From Pseudidiomarina terrestris (GTDB lineage Bacteria; Pseudomonadota; Gammaproteobacteria; Enterobacterales; Alteromonadaceae): DNA of 64,000 nt. The notes beneath the pieces are model-generated. The model did not search any database. It had not been told where the DNA came from and saw only the letters and a list, made by a program, of their open reading frames with translations. Location of the stretch: positions 496,001-560,000 of the forward strand of contig NZ_JAGGJF010000001.1 of assembly GCF_030466405.1 (NCBI RefSeq). The letters are read 5' to 3'. Positions 50,054 through 59,200 of the stretch are shown one piece after another. The first letter of the stretch is position 1. Each line of letters starts with the position of its first letter. The position numbers and the translations under genes are program-made.

Positions 50054-52503
50054 TCTTGCAGGCGGCGCTGCACCGATTGGCGGATGGTTTGAACCACCGC
50101 CGGCTCGAGCAGCCGATCAATGGTATCGCTGAGTTCGCCAACGTCGGCGTGGGCAACAAAGTTACCCTCGCTGTTGACCTCAATGAGATCTTGCCGTTTA
50201 AGGGTTGAGATCAGCGCGCTAAGCAACTTTTTATCAAAAAACTCAGGTGCATTCACACCGTGCATCGCACTTAAGCGCTCGGCCAGTTCCACTGAAGCCT
50301 GTTCCAGCTGTGCCCGACTCTCTGGCCCGCCCTGCTGCAGGAGTTCAAATAGAATCGCATAACGCTGCAGCGTTTCACCAGCCGCGCGGGCAAGTAATTC
50401 CAGTTTGAAATAAGCTGAACTATCACGAGCTGTGGTTGCGGAACTTCCGTCTTCCGTCTCGGTCAGCATCCCCTCGGTCTGCATGTGATCGACGATCGCC
50501 TGAGTCCAGAGTTTCATGTCCTCGCGGGTGTGGCTTATAAACAATTCTTCTTTTAACAACGGCTGCACCTGCTCAAGCAATTTCACCACGTCGGCAACCT
50601 CAAAACGGTGATGGGCGCAGGCAAAGGCAGCGACAATCGCCGGGACAATGACCATGTGCATGATGTTGTTACGATAGTAGGTCATCGCGATGGCCGAGGT
50701 GCCATCCAGGCGGATCATTTCACCCATGGTATCGGCCACCACAGTGAACTTATCGTGACGTTTCGCCAGTTGCCAAAGCTCTTCGCCTGACTCCGCAGGA
50801 ACGTAAGCGTCCTTGCTGTAGGGGACATCGCGTAGCAGCTTGGTGTACACGTCGAGCTGCGCCACCAGCTCCTCGCGCGACAGGGTATGATGCTCAGCAC
50901 TCAATAGCGCGAGTGCTGACAGGTTGACACTGTTCATGCCTGCGGCATCGTTGATGCGCTGCATGATTTGTTCCGCGACCAGATTCACTGTTGGCGTCAG
51001 CCACTTAGGACGCTCCGGCTCTTCAGCGCCATGGGTAATAGAGTCACGCCAGTTTGGCGTCAGTTTATCCAGCGTTTGTCCAACATTGATGGGCGCGCCA
51101 AAAGTGACGAAGCCCTGTCCAAAATTGCGCAAGTGGCGCAGGCTCGAGATCACTTTCCATACGGATTCTTTTTCTTTGGACTTACCTTTGAGCTCTTTTA
51201 AGTAGGTGCCGACTTCCATGACATGTTCGTAGCCTATGTAGACTGGCACGATCGACATCGGCCGCTGCTGGCCACGCAACATACCCTGGATGGTCATGGC
51301 GATCATCCCCGTCTTCGGTGACAGTAAGCGTCCGGTGCGACTGCGCCCGCCCTCTGTGAAGTATTCCACGGGGTAGCCTTTTTGGAACAAGCGGTTCAGG
51401 TACTCACGGAAAACTGCCGAGTACAGTTTGTTACCCTTGAAACTACGGCGAATAAAAAATGCGCCGCCGCGACGGAACAGCGGACCAGCGGGGAAGAAAT
51501 CGAGATTCACCCCGGCCGCAATGTGCGGAGGCACTAAGCCTTCTTTATAAATAACGTAACTCAGCAGCAGGTAATCCATATGGCTGCGATGGCAAGGTAC
51601 ATAAATCACTTCGTGCCCCGCTTGAGCCAGACCCCGAATGCGCTCACCGCCTTCCACGTGAATGCCGTTGTAGATGCGACTCCACATCCAGCCCATGAAA
51701 CGATCCAACATACGCACCAGGGTATCACTGTACTTGGCAGCGATTTCATCCAGGTAGTCATAGGCGCGTTGATGCGCCTTTTCGGGGGAAATCTTCTTAC
51801 TTTTGACTTCATCGGCAATGGCTTTTTGCAAAGCCGCACTGGCCAGAAGCTCCTTAATGACGCGATCGCGGTGCGCTACTTTTGGGCCTGCCACCGCATG
51901 CCGTAAGCGCACAAAGTGCACCCGCGCGACCCGCGCCAGTTTGTGCGCGATACGCCGGCTCGAACCATGCTGATCGGTCATTCTCCGAAGACTAACCGGG
52001 CGGCTTCCGCGTACTAAAATGTTGCGACCTGAAAAGACCACTAACCAAAATTTACGCCAGCGGCCCGGATTATCAAGATCGGCAACCATAGTGTTGCCTT
52101 CGCGCAGCTCCTGCCCGGCCTTACGCCCCCAAAACAAGCCCAGCGGCACCAGCTGTACATTTAGTTTGCTTTCTTTCTCGTGGCTTTTCAGCAACTGCAG
52201 GAATTCTTCAATGGCGGCCTCACTGGTATCGGCTTTAGCCTGCTCGAGGTACATCACCCGCGCGTGCTCTGTGCCGTTAATCAATAAGGGGTCTGTTGGA
52301 TCAGGTAGTCCAGCATCGCGTAAGGCGCGTTGCGCAACCAACAAGTCAGTGACTGATGTCGAGCGCATGACATACACCACATGTTGAGCGCCAGTATCAG
52401 CGGCAGTCTCGGCACTAATGGTTTCGTCAAAAATCACTTCGAAGCGCGTTAACCAACGCACTGGCCAATACATTACCTTGGCAACAAAGCCTCTCCAGCT
52501 CAT
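50050..52503 (-). CDS. plsB: Glycerol-3-phosphate acyltransferase PlsB
   Basis: PlsB acylates position 1 of glycerol-3-phosphate, the first step of phospholipid synthesis. The 817-residue protein has the acyltransferase motifs CHRSHMDYLLLSY (His305, Asp310), FIRRSFKG, EYFTEGGRSRTGRLL and MSIVPVYIGYE, within about residues 295-430. The long N- and C-terminal helical regions are typical for PlsB. It is divergent from lexA; the dgkA gene that sits between them in E. coli is absent. Confidence 0.97.
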   Translation of the reverse strand: MSWRGFVAKVMYWPVRWLTRFEVIFDETISAETAADTGAQHVVYVMRSTSVTDLLVAQRALRDAGLPDPTDPLLINGTEHARVMYLEQAKADTSEAAIEEFLQLLKSHEKESKLNVQLVPLGLFWGRKAGQELREGNTMVADLDNPGRWRKFWLVVFSGRNILVRGSRPVSLRRMTDQHGSSRRIAHKLARVARVHFVRLRHAVAGPKVAHRDRVIKELLASAALQKAIADEVKSKKISPEKAHQRAYDYLDEIAAKYSDTLVRMLDRFMGWMWSRIYNGIHVEGGERIRGLAQAGHEVIYVPCHRSHMDYLLLSYVIYKEGLVPPHIAAGVNLDFFPAGPLFRRGGAFFIRRSFKGNKLYSAVFREYLNRLFQKGYPVEYFTEGGRSRTGRLLSPKTGMIAMTIQGMLRGQQRPMSIVPVYIGYEHVMEVGTYLKELKGKSKEKESVWKVISSLRHLRNFGQGFVTFGAPINVGQTLDKLTPNWRDSITHGAEEPERPKWLTPTVNLVAEQIMQRINDAAGMNSVNLSALALLSAEHHTLSREELVAQLDVYTKLLRDVPYSKDAYVPAESGEELWQLAKRHDKFTVVADTMGEMIRLDGTSAIAMTYYRNNIMHMVIVPAIVAAFACAHHRFEVADVVKLLEQVQPLLKEELFISHTREDMKLWTQAIVDHMQTEGMLTETEDGSSATTARDSSAYFKLELLARAAGETLQRYAILFELLQQGGPESRAQLEQASVELAERLSAMHGVNAPEFFDKKLLSALISTLKRQDLIEVNSEGNFVAHADVGELSDTIDRLLEPAVVQTIRQSVQRRLQD

Positions 52504-52585
52504 GGACTTCCCTCACTAAAATAGACCCTTAAAGGATATCATTGATTCGGCTGGTTTGCTGACAGAAAAAAAACGTACAAAAAAG

Positions 52586-52613
52586 TTGCGATCTCAAAAC
52601 ACCTGTATATACT
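52586..52613 (+). promoter_or_regulatory. Sigma-70 promoter of lexA
   Basis: -35 TTGCGA (52586-52591), 16-bp spacer, -10 TATACT (52608-52613). The first LexA box covers the -10, so LexA binding would exclude RNA polymerase. Confidence 0.7.
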
Positions 52614-52618
52614 CACAG
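52603..52618. promoter_or_regulatory. LexA (SOS) box 1
   Basis: CTGTATATACTCACAG fits CTGT-N8-ACAG exactly with an AT-rich centre and overlaps the lexA -10 box. Two adjacent boxes upstream of lexA are typical of Gammaproteobacteria and indicate autoregulation. Confidence 0.92.
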
Positions 52619-52623
52619 TATTA

Positions 52624-52639
52624 CTGTATAGATAAACAG
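52624..52639. promoter_or_regulatory. LexA (SOS) box 2
   Basis: CTGTATAGATAAACAG fits CTGT-N8-ACAG exactly, five bases after box 1 and eight bases before the lexA start codon, so it also covers the Shine-Dalgarno region. Confidence 0.92.
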
Positions 52640-52647
52640 GTAAAAAG

Positions 52648-53268
52648 ATGCGACCTTTAACGCCACGACAACAAGAAATTCTGGATCTTATCAAGGATAC
52701 AATTGACGCTACGGGCATGCCACCGACGCGCGCTGAAATTGCGGCCCGGCTAGGCTTCCGCTCGGCAAACTCTGCCGAAGAGCACCTCAAAGCGTTAGCC
52801 AAAAAAGGCGTCATCGAAATGCTGCCAGGTATGTCCCGTGGCCTGCGCCTGGTCGGCGTTGAGGAGGAAGATATTCCTCAGGGCCTGCCGCTTATTGGTC
52901 AGGTCGCCGCCGGCGAACCGATCCTCGCACAGGAACATATCGAAAGTCACTATCAAGTGGACCAGAACCTGTTCCGTCCACACGCCGACTTTCTGCTTCG
53001 TGTAAATGGCATGAGCATGAAAGACATTGGCATTTTGGACGGTGACTTACTCGCAGTGCACAAAACCCAGGAAGTACGTAACGGCCAGATTATCGTCGCC
53101 CGCGTGGAAGATGACGTCACCGTGAAACGTTTCGAGCGAAAAGGAAATACGATCTTACTGCATCCAGAAAATGAAGAGTTTTCACCTATCCAGGTCGACC
53201 TTACTCATCAGTTCTTCACTATCGAAGGACTTGCGGTCGGCGTGATTCGAAATGGAGCATGGTTATGA
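52648..53268 (+). CDS. lexA: SOS repressor LexA
   Basis: LexA represses SOS genes and self-cleaves when RecA filaments form. The 206-residue protein has a winged-helix domain ([15 protein letters not shown], then [15 protein letters not shown]), the Ala88-Gly89 cleavage site in GQVAAGEP, Ser123 in GMSMKDIG and Lys160 in DDVTVKRFE. These are shifted by four from E. coli, a small insertion. It is first in a lexA-sulA operon with start and stop overlapping (ATGA). Confidence 0.98.
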   Translation: MRPLTPRQQEILDLIKDTIDATGMPPTRAEIAARLGFRSANSAEEHLKALAKKGVIEMLPGMSRGLRLVGVEEEDIPQGLPLIGQVAAGEPILAQEHIESHYQVDQNLFRPHADFLLRVNGMSMKDIGILDGDLLAVHKTQEVRNGQIIVARVEDDVTVKRFERKGNTILLHPENEEFSPIQVDLTHQFFTIEGLAVGVIRNGAWL

Positions 53269-53681
53269 GATACAACTATCCCCACGCGAGCCAGGAGCTT
53301 GCGGTCAATACCCTAGCTATTACTGATGACAGCAGCTTTTCAAGCGAGGAGTTTGCCAGTCTGATGCCGCGTATCCAGTCACTGGCATTACGCACTAAAC
53401 AATGGGTAACCGTGATTGGTGGCAGTCGTGAAGCGATTCAGCAACTGGTTAACGCTGGCGTTAGCCGCTCGCGCATTCGCTGGGTCGCCGGACGTGACGC
53501 TGATCAGCGTGAATGGGCAACAGAGCAGGCACTGCTCGCCGGTACCAGCAGTGTCGTCCTCAGCTTTCTTGGTGATGTCTCATCATCGCGAGTTGCGCAA
53601 CGCTTAAAAATGGCGCGCAAAGTAAGTCAGACCCATAGCTTTATTTTCCACAATCAACCTTCTCGATCCCCACTCCACTAA
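53265..53681 (+). CDS. sulA: SulA-like SOS cell division inhibitor
   Basis: SulA blocks FtsZ polymerisation during SOS. The 138-residue protein has the family core ([22 protein letters not shown] paraphrased by [18 protein letters not shown]) and the RAIRWVAG-like [24 protein letters not shown] segment, here cited by [10 protein letters not shown]. It is more divergent than enterobacterial SulA, so identity as functional SulA is probable but not certain. The ATG at 53265 overlaps the lexA stop and has GGAG seven bases upstream. SOS control follows from the LexA boxes of the operon. Confidence 0.8.
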   Translation: MRYNYPHASQELAVNTLAITDDSSFSSEEFASLMPRIQSLALRTKQWVTVIGGSREAIQQLVNAGVSRSRIRWVAGRDADQREWATEQALLAGTSSVVLSFLGDVSSSRVAQRLKMARKVSQTHSFIFHNQPSRSPLH

Positions 53682-53700
53682 TTGAGAAGGTTTTCCCTGC

Positions 53701-53726
53701 AAGGCTGCTTCGGCAGCCTTTTTTTT
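53701..53726 (+). terminator. Rho-independent terminator after lexA-sulA
   Basis: AAGGCTGC, tetraloop TTCG, GCAGCCTT, then T6. A textbook hairpin 20 bp after the sulA stop codon. Confidence 0.95.
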
Positions 53727-53939
53727 CAATCTAATCTGAAAAATCTTAACTTTGGCGGTGGCTTTTTCATCTACTCATGGTATTTTGTTCGAGCAGCTTA
53801 CTGCTAACACACTAAATAAAAATAACTATTAAATACAAAACAACAAAAGGGTTAGTAGGGAAAGCGATTTTTCTCCACAGAAATGCTGTTCCTTTTTCTG
53901 CTCACCTCGTTGTTCTTCAGGCTCGCACTTCGGTGTATT

Positions 53940-53955
53940 CGCGGAATAATCCGCG
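53940..53955 (+). other. Hairpin just upstream of the coxB Shine-Dalgarno
   Basis: CGCGGA, loop ATAA, TCCGCG forms a perfect 6-bp GC-rich stem ending ten bases before the GAGAGGAG of coxB. It is not followed by a U tract. It may stabilise the 5' end of the cox mRNA or affect ribosome loading. The 299 bp between sulA and coxB otherwise hold the terminator at 53701-53726 and no gene I can support. Confidence 0.45.
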
Positions 53956-53980
53956 TCGGAAGAATGAGAGGAGATGTCGC

Positions 53981-55102
53981 GTGAGTATCAGACTCATCAC
54001 CGCGCTAACAGCAATGTTTCCCATTGCTGCGCAAGCGCAATCGCAGTTTAACCTAACTCAGGGCGTTACTGAGATTAGTCAGCGCGTTTACGACTTACAC
54101 ATGACGATATTTTATATCTGTTGTGTGATTGGCGTAATCGTTTTTGGGGCAATGTTTTGGTCAATGATTCGCCATCGCAAATCAAATGGCCGGAAACCCG
54201 CAACTTTTCACGAGAGTGTTAAAGTTGAGATTTTATGGACCATCATTCCGTTTTTGATTTTGATTGGTATGGCGATTCCCGCTACATCGACCCTTATCGC
54301 AATGGAAGACAGTTCAGAATCCGACGTCACTGTTTTAGTGACCGGCTCGCAATGGAAATGGCATTACAAATACTTTGACAGTAACGTCGAGTATTTCAGC
54401 CTGCTCGCAACTCAGCGCGATCAAATCGAGAACAAACTCGAAAAAGGCGAAAACTACTTGCTCGAGGTTGACCGTCCATTGGTCATTCCTACCGACCGTA
54501 AAGTTCGTTTCCTCATCACCTCAGATGACGTTATCCACTCCTGGTGGGTTCCGGACTTTGCTGTGAAAAAAGACGCCAACCCGGGTTTCATTAACGAAGC
54601 CTGGACCAAAGTCGATCAACCCGGTATCTATCGCGGCCAATGTGCTGAGCTTTGCGGTAAAGACCATGGCTTCATGCCAGTAGTCGTTATTGCTAAAGAG
54701 CCAGCCGAATACGACAAGTGGCTCGCCGCGCAGGAAGAGATTCAGCGCAAGGCAAAAGAAGAGGAACAACGTCTATTGGCCATGTCTATGGACATGACCG
54801 AGCTGATGGATCTTGGTGAACAGGTGTACCTGGGTAGCTGTGCCGCCTGTCATCAGGCAAATGGCGAAGGCATTCCAGGGGTATTCCCGGCACTCAAAGG
54901 GTCGCCTATGGCACTTAACGATATGGAAGGTCACATCGATATCGTAGTGAATGGCAAATCCGGCACCTCGATGCAGGCGTTTGGCAATCAGTTGAGCTTA
55001 CGCGAACTTGCCGCAGTGATTACCTATGAGCGTAACGCCTGGGGTAACGACACTGGCGAAACCGTACAAGCTTCTGATGTTAACGCGTACATGAACGAAT
55101 AA
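53981..55102 (+). CDS. coxB: Cytochrome c oxidase subunit II with fused cytochrome c domain
   Basis: Subunit II accepts electrons at the CuA centre in the periplasm. The GTG at 53981, after AGGAG, gives 373 residues with a signal peptide (VSIRLITALTAMFPIAAQA) and two membrane helices (about 40-60 and 85-105). CuA ligands are in HSWWVPDF and CAELCGKDHGFM. A C-terminal cytochrome c domain with GSCAACHQANG (CxxCH) and a downstream Met makes it caa3-like. First gene of the cox cluster. Confidence 0.95.
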   Translation: MSIRLITALTAMFPIAAQAQSQFNLTQGVTEISQRVYDLHMTIFYICCVIGVIVFGAMFWSMIRHRKSNGRKPATFHESVKVEILWTIIPFLILIGMAIPATSTLIAMEDSSESDVTVLVTGSQWKWHYKYFDSNVEYFSLLATQRDQIENKLEKGENYLLEVDRPLVIPTDRKVRFLITSDDVIHSWWVPDFAVKKDANPGFINEAWTKVDQPGIYRGQCAELCGKDHGFMPVVVIAKEPAEYDKWLAAQEEIQRKAKEEEQRLLAMSMDMTELMDLGEQVYLGSCAACHQANGEGIPGVFPALKGSPMALNDMEGHIDIVVNGKSGTSMQAFGNQLSLRELAAVITYERNAWGNDTGETVQASDVNAYMNE

Positions 55103-55115
55103 GGGAGACCTGACT

Positions 55116-56735
55116 ATGAGCACAGTTGTTGGCGAGATGGATCAGCACGACGATCATCACCACCATGCGCCGTCGGGTGTTACCCGTTGGCTGTTTACCA
55201 CGAACCACAAAGACATCGGCTCGATGTACCTGTGGTTCAGTTTCATTATGTTTTTGGTTGGCGGTTCAATGGCGATGGTTATTCGCGCTGAACTCTTTCA
55301 ACCTGGACTACAACTTGTAGACCCCCACTTTTTTAATCAGATGACCACGGTACATGGTCTTATCATGGTATTCGGTGCAGTTATGCCGGCCTTCACCGGC
55401 TTGGCGAACTGGATGATTCCAATGATGATCGGTGCACCGGATATGGCCTTGCCACGGATGAATAACTGGAGTTTCTGGATTCTGCCGTTCGCTTTCGCCA
55501 TTTTGTTAGCGTCACTGTTCATGGAAGGTGGCGGCCCGGCCTTTGGCTGGACCTTCTACGCACCGCTGTCGACCACTTACAGTAGCGATTCCACCGCACT
55601 GTTCGTGTTCTCCGTGCACATCATGGGTATCTCGTCGATCATGGGGGCGATAAACGTTATCGTTACCATCATGAATATGCGTGCACCCGGCATGACCTAC
55701 ATGAAAATGCCGTTATTCGTATGGTCCTGGTTTATTACTGCCTTCCTGTTGATAGCAGTCATGCCAGTACTAGCCGGCGCAGTCACCATGGTGTTGACAG
55801 ATAAATACTTTGGCACCAGCTTCTTCGATGCCGCAGGAGGTGGTGACCCAGTCATGTTCCAGCACATTTTCTGGTTCTTTGGGCACCCCGAAGTTTACAT
55901 CATGATCTTGCCGTCCTTCGGGATTGTCTCAGCAATTATTCCTGCGTTCGCCCGCAAACCTTTGTTTGGCTATGCCTCAATGGTCTATGCAACGGCGGCC
56001 ATCGCCGGACTCTCCTTCCTGGTATGGGCACATCACATGTTCACCACGGGGATGCCAGTCTTTGCTGAACTCTTCTTCATGTACTGTACGATGCTGATCT
56101 CGGTGCCGACCGGGGTGAAAGTCTTCAACTGGGTTGCCACCATGTGGCGTGGCTCAATCACTTTTGAGACGCCCATGCTGTTTTCACTGGCATTCGTGAT
56201 TCTGTTTACCATTGGCGGCTTCTCCGGCTTAATGCTGGCGATCACTCCAGTAGATTTCCAGTATCATGATACCTACTTCGTCGTCGCGCATTTCCACTAC
56301 GTACTGGTCAGTGGTGCCATCTTCTCTATCATGGCCGCCGCCTATTTCTGGCTGCCAAAATGGACCGGCCATATGTACGATGAGGGACTTGCAAAACTGC
56401 ATTTCTGGGCATCCTTAATTTCCGTCAACGTGCTCTTCTTCCCTATGCACTTTGCCGGTCTTGCAGGAATGCCACGGCGTATCCCGGATTACTCAATACA
56501 GTTTGCTGATATTAATCAGATCGTCAGTATTGGTGGCTTTGCCTTTGGCTTATCGCAGTTGATCTTCCTGTGGGTTGTTATCAAGTGCGTGAAAGGTGGC
56601 GAGAAAGCGCCTGCTAAACCATGGGAAGGTGCCGAAGGACTGGAGTGGACAGTACCATCACCAGCTCCGTATCACACCTTCGATACACCGCCTGACACCT
56701 CCAAGACACCACCTGAGGCGCAGGACCATGGCTGA
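55116..56735 (+). CDS. coxA: Cytochrome c oxidase subunit I
   Basis: The catalytic haem-copper subunit, which reduces O2 to water and pumps protons. The 539-residue, 12-helix protein has HGLIMVFGAVMPAF (haem a ligand), the CuB/Tyr motif GHPEVYIMILP, the HH pair WAHHMFTTG, and HDTYFVVAHFHYVL (haem a and a3 ligands). The glutamate in HPEVY marks the A1 proton-pumping type. A His-rich N-terminus (QHDDHHHH) is notable. The 3' end overlaps ctaG by eight bases. Confidence 0.98.
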   Translation: MSTVVGEMDQHDDHHHHAPSGVTRWLFTTNHKDIGSMYLWFSFIMFLVGGSMAMVIRAELFQPGLQLVDPHFFNQMTTVHGLIMVFGAVMPAFTGLANWMIPMMIGAPDMALPRMNNWSFWILPFAFAILLASLFMEGGGPAFGWTFYAPLSTTYSSDSTALFVFSVHIMGISSIMGAINVIVTIMNMRAPGMTYMKMPLFVWSWFITAFLLIAVMPVLAGAVTMVLTDKYFGTSFFDAAGGGDPVMFQHIFWFFGHPEVYIMILPSFGIVSAIIPAFARKPLFGYASMVYATAAIAGLSFLVWAHHMFTTGMPVFAELFFMYCTMLISVPTGVKVFNWVATMWRGSITFETPMLFSLAFVILFTIGGFSGLMLAITPVDFQYHDTYFVVAHFHYVLVSGAIFSIMAAAYFWLPKWTGHMYDEGLAKLHFWASLISVNVLFFPMHFAGLAGMPRRIPDYSIQFADINQIVSIGGFAFGLSQLIFLWVVIKCVKGGEKAPAKPWEGAEGLEWTVPSPAPYHTFDTPPDTSKTPPEAQDHG

Positions 56736-57306
56736 GCAACAAGGCAAACCTGACAACACCCGTATCGTCCGCCGTCTATTACTGACGGTGGTGGGGATGT
56801 TTGCGTTCGGTTTCGCCTTGGTGCCACTGTACGACGTGTTCTGTGATATTACGGGTTTCAACGGCCGCTTCACCGATGGACAAGCGGCCGCGAACACCAA
56901 AACAGTGGATACCAGTCGAACGGTAAACGTGCAATTTATTACGCGTGTGAATAAGGGTATGCCCTGGGGATTCGAACCTGAAGTCAACTCAGTTCGCGTG
57001 CACCCGGGCGAGACCAAGGTGGTCAACTTTCTCGCCAACAACCCAACGGGCGGCAATATGATTGCACAAGCCATTCCGTCCGTGGCGCCTGGCGAAGCCT
57101 CCCTGTATCTGAATAAGGTCGAGTGTTTTTGCTTTAATCAGCAACCACTCGCCGCGGGGGCGAAAACGGCGATGCCGATGCAGTTTTATCTCGATCCAGA
57201 GATTCCCGACGACATTCACACGGTTACCCTGTCATACACCATGTACGATATGACAGAAAACGCTACACCTGATGCGCTGGCTGCGATCGCACAGCCAGTA
57301 AACTGA
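56728..57306 (+). CDS. ctaG: Cytochrome oxidase assembly protein CtaG (Cox11)
   Basis: Cox11/CtaG delivers copper to CuB of subunit I. The 192-residue protein has one N-terminal membrane helix (about 16-36), then a periplasmic immunoglobulin-like domain with VECFCFNQQPLAAG, the paired-cysteine copper site, and MPMQFYLDPEIP. The ATG at 56728 overlaps the end of coxA. Order coxB-coxA-ctaG-coxC is common in Proteobacteria. Confidence 0.96.
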   Translation: MAEQQGKPDNTRIVRRLLLTVVGMFAFGFALVPLYDVFCDITGFNGRFTDGQAAANTKTVDTSRTVNVQFITRVNKGMPWGFEPEVNSVRVHPGETKVVNFLANNPTGGNMIAQAIPSVAPGEASLYLNKVECFCFNQQPLAAGAKTAMPMQFYLDPEIPDDIHTVTLSYTMYDMTENATPDALAAIAQPVN

Positions 57307-57317
57307 GGATTTTTGCA

Positions 57318-58199
57318 ATGGCAGAACAAAAACACGAAAAATACTATGTGCCTGCATCAAGTCCATGGCCGATCGTAGGCGCCATTGGCCTCGGCCTGAT
57401 CGCTTTCGGTGCTGGACACACAGTCATTGATATGAAAAACGAAGCCGATGGCTGGGGCATTAACGTCCTGTTAGCCGGCATTGTTGTCATTCTGGTGATG
57501 TTGTTCGGTTGGTTTCGCGACCAGATCAACGAGTCAATGTCCGGACTTTATAGTAAGCAGCTTGGCCACTCCTACCGACAAGGTATGGCATGGTTTATCT
57601 TCTCGGAGATTATGTTCTTTGCGGCGTTCTTCGGCGCGCTTTTTTACGCACGGGTTATCGCCGTTGAATGGCTCGGCGGCGCCAGCAATAATGTCATGAC
57701 CAATGAGGTTCTGTGGCCGGGTTTCGAGGCCATCTGGCCGTTGACTGAAACCCCTGGTGGCATTGAGTCAGGAGCCATGGGCTGGCTGGGACTACCACTC
57801 TACAACACCTTGATCTTGATCACCTCCTCGTTCACCTGTCATTTCGCTCACGTTGGCCTGGAGAAAGGCAAACGTAAGCAGTTGATCGGCTGGCTGGGTG
57901 TGACCATTGTGCTGGGCCTTATCTTCCTGTACCTGCAAGGCGCAGAATACGTGCACGCTTATCAGGATTTAGGTCTGACGCTCGACTCAGGAATTTACGG
58001 TAACACCTTTTACATGTTGACCGGTTTTCACGGCCTTCACGTAACTCTGGGAACCATCATGTTAATCGTGATGTTCCTGAGGGTTTTAAAAGGTCACTTT
58101 ACGCCAGAAGGCCACTTTGCCTTTCAAGCCACCAGTTGGTACTGGCACTTTGTGGACGTGGTCTGGGTATGCTTGTTTATTTTCGTTTATATACTCTAA
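57318..58199 (+). CDS. coxC: Cytochrome c oxidase subunit III
   Basis: Subunit III stabilises the oxidase and its proton uptake. The 293-residue protein has seven membrane helices and family motifs GMAWFIFSEIMFFAAFFGA, LTGFHGLHVTLGT and WYWHFVDVVWVCLF at the C-terminus. Residues 110-155 form a longer loop between helices. It lies 11 bp after ctaG and is followed by a boundary stem-loop. Confidence 0.97.
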   Translation: MAEQKHEKYYVPASSPWPIVGAIGLGLIAFGAGHTVIDMKNEADGWGINVLLAGIVVILVMLFGWFRDQINESMSGLYSKQLGHSYRQGMAWFIFSEIMFFAAFFGALFYARVIAVEWLGGASNNVMTNEVLWPGFEAIWPLTETPGGIESGAMGWLGLPLYNTLILITSSFTCHFAHVGLEKGKRKQLIGWLGVTIVLGLIFLYLQGAEYVHAYQDLGLTLDSGIYGNTFYMLTGFHGLHVTLGTIMLIVMFLRVLKGHFTPEGHFAFQATSWYWHFVDVVWVCLFIFVYIL

Positions 58200-58206
58200 A
58201 GCATGG

Positions 58207-58245
58207 ACCCGCGGCCTACTGAATCCATTCAGTAGGGTCGCGGGT
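58207..58245. other. Long stem-loop between coxC and the DUF2909 gene
   Basis: ACCCGCG (58207-58213) pairs with CGCGGGT (58239-58245) and CTACTGAAT (58216-58224) with ATTCAGTAG (58227-58235), a 16-bp stem with a small internal bulge and a two-base tip. It overlaps the last codons of the minus-strand DUF2909 gene. No U tract follows in either direction, so it may be a bidirectional boundary or mRNA 3'-end stabiliser. Confidence 0.6.
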
Positions 58246-58444
58246 TAGGTTCCAGAACACCGGAAGCCAGCAGCAATACTATGATAATAATGGCCAGCAC
58301 GGAGGCACCTACGCGGCGCCCTAGATAGCGCGTCATTGGCGGTTTGGTCGGATCATTGCGCAGCATGGTAATTAAAGCGCGCATGAGGTTGTAGACCATG
58401 AATAACATGAGTAGTACCAAAATGAGTTTTGCAATAAAGACCAT
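58229..58444 (-). CDS. DUF2909 family small membrane protein
   Basis: A 71-residue protein with two hydrophobic helices (about 4-26 and 48-66) and a basic DPTKPPMTRYLGRRV loop between them, as in the DUF2909/twin-transmembrane proteins found in cytochrome oxidase clusters. It is encoded antisense inside the cox cluster, between coxC and SURF1, a placement seen in other Gammaproteobacteria. Its role is unknown; an oxidase assembly or accessory subunit function is inferred. GAGGAAAA precedes the ATG. Confidence 0.85.
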   Translation of the reverse strand: MVFIAKLILVLLMLFMVYNLMRALITMLRNDPTKPPMTRYLGRRVGASVLAIIIIVLLLASGVLEPNPRPY

Positions 58445-58471
58445 ATTATTTTCCTCTTTCGGTTTAAGCTG

Positions 58472-59200
58472 ATGCGCTACGGCACCACGTTAGCAACTCT
58501 AATAACTGTGCTGGCAATTGCCTTTTTGGTCAAGCTTGGATTTTGGCAACTTGACCGTGCCTCAGAAAAACAGGCTCTGTTTGACGACTTTAACAATGCT
58601 CAGTCCCAGGTCGATCAGAGTGCATTTCAACCTTTGCCGGAAGACCCTGCAGCAAGTTCCCGCTACACTCCCGTCACTGCCACCGGTGCCTTTAGCGATA
58701 ATTATTTACTGCTCGACAATAAAATCTTTAACGGCAAGGTCGGCTACCAGGTGATTGGTCTGCTTAAGGTCAGCGATCGCCAGGCGCTCATACCGGTCAA
58801 CATGGGTTGGGTACCCGTCGGCCAAGACCGCCGTCAGCTTCCCAATCTGCCGTTACCTGACGGCCAGGTCCAAGTGAACGGCTGGCTCTATCCAGCGAAC
58901 GCCGATGCTTTCACTTTTGCTGAACAGATCGTCGAACCTAGCAGCAAAGCGCCGTGGCGCGTGCAGCAGCTGGATTTTAACGCCATAAGCGAGGCCCTGG
59001 AGCTTCCCTTAGCCAACTATGTAGTGCTACTCTCAGAACAATCGAATTTTGGCTGGCCGCGGCAGTGGTCTCCACAAGTCATGACCCCAGCTAAACATCA
59101 GGCCTATGCCATGCAGTGGTTTTCCTTAGCTATCGCTTGCCTGATCGTATTTTTCTTTGCCCGACGTTCCATAATCAGAACAAAAAAGGAATGTGAATGA
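58472..59200 (+). CDS. SURF1 family cytochrome oxidase biogenesis protein
   Basis: SURF1/Shy1 helps insert haem a into subunit I. The 242-residue protein has helices at both ends (about 5-25 and 212-232) and a periplasmic domain with LGFWQLDRASEKQ, LDNKIFNGKVGYQV, NMGWVPVGQDR and the closing YAMQWFSLAIAC. Shine-Dalgarno is weak. It starts 27 bp after the divergent DUF2909 start and overlaps the next gene by four bases. Confidence 0.92.
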   Translation: MRYGTTLATLITVLAIAFLVKLGFWQLDRASEKQALFDDFNNAQSQVDQSAFQPLPEDPAASSRYTPVTATGAFSDNYLLLDNKIFNGKVGYQVIGLLKVSDRQALIPVNMGWVPVGQDRRQLPNLPLPDGQVQVNGWLYPANADAFTFAEQIVEPSSKAPWRVQQLDFNAISEALELPLANYVVLLSEQSNFGWPRQWSPQVMTPAKHQAYAMQWFSLAIACLIVFFFARRSIIRTKKECE

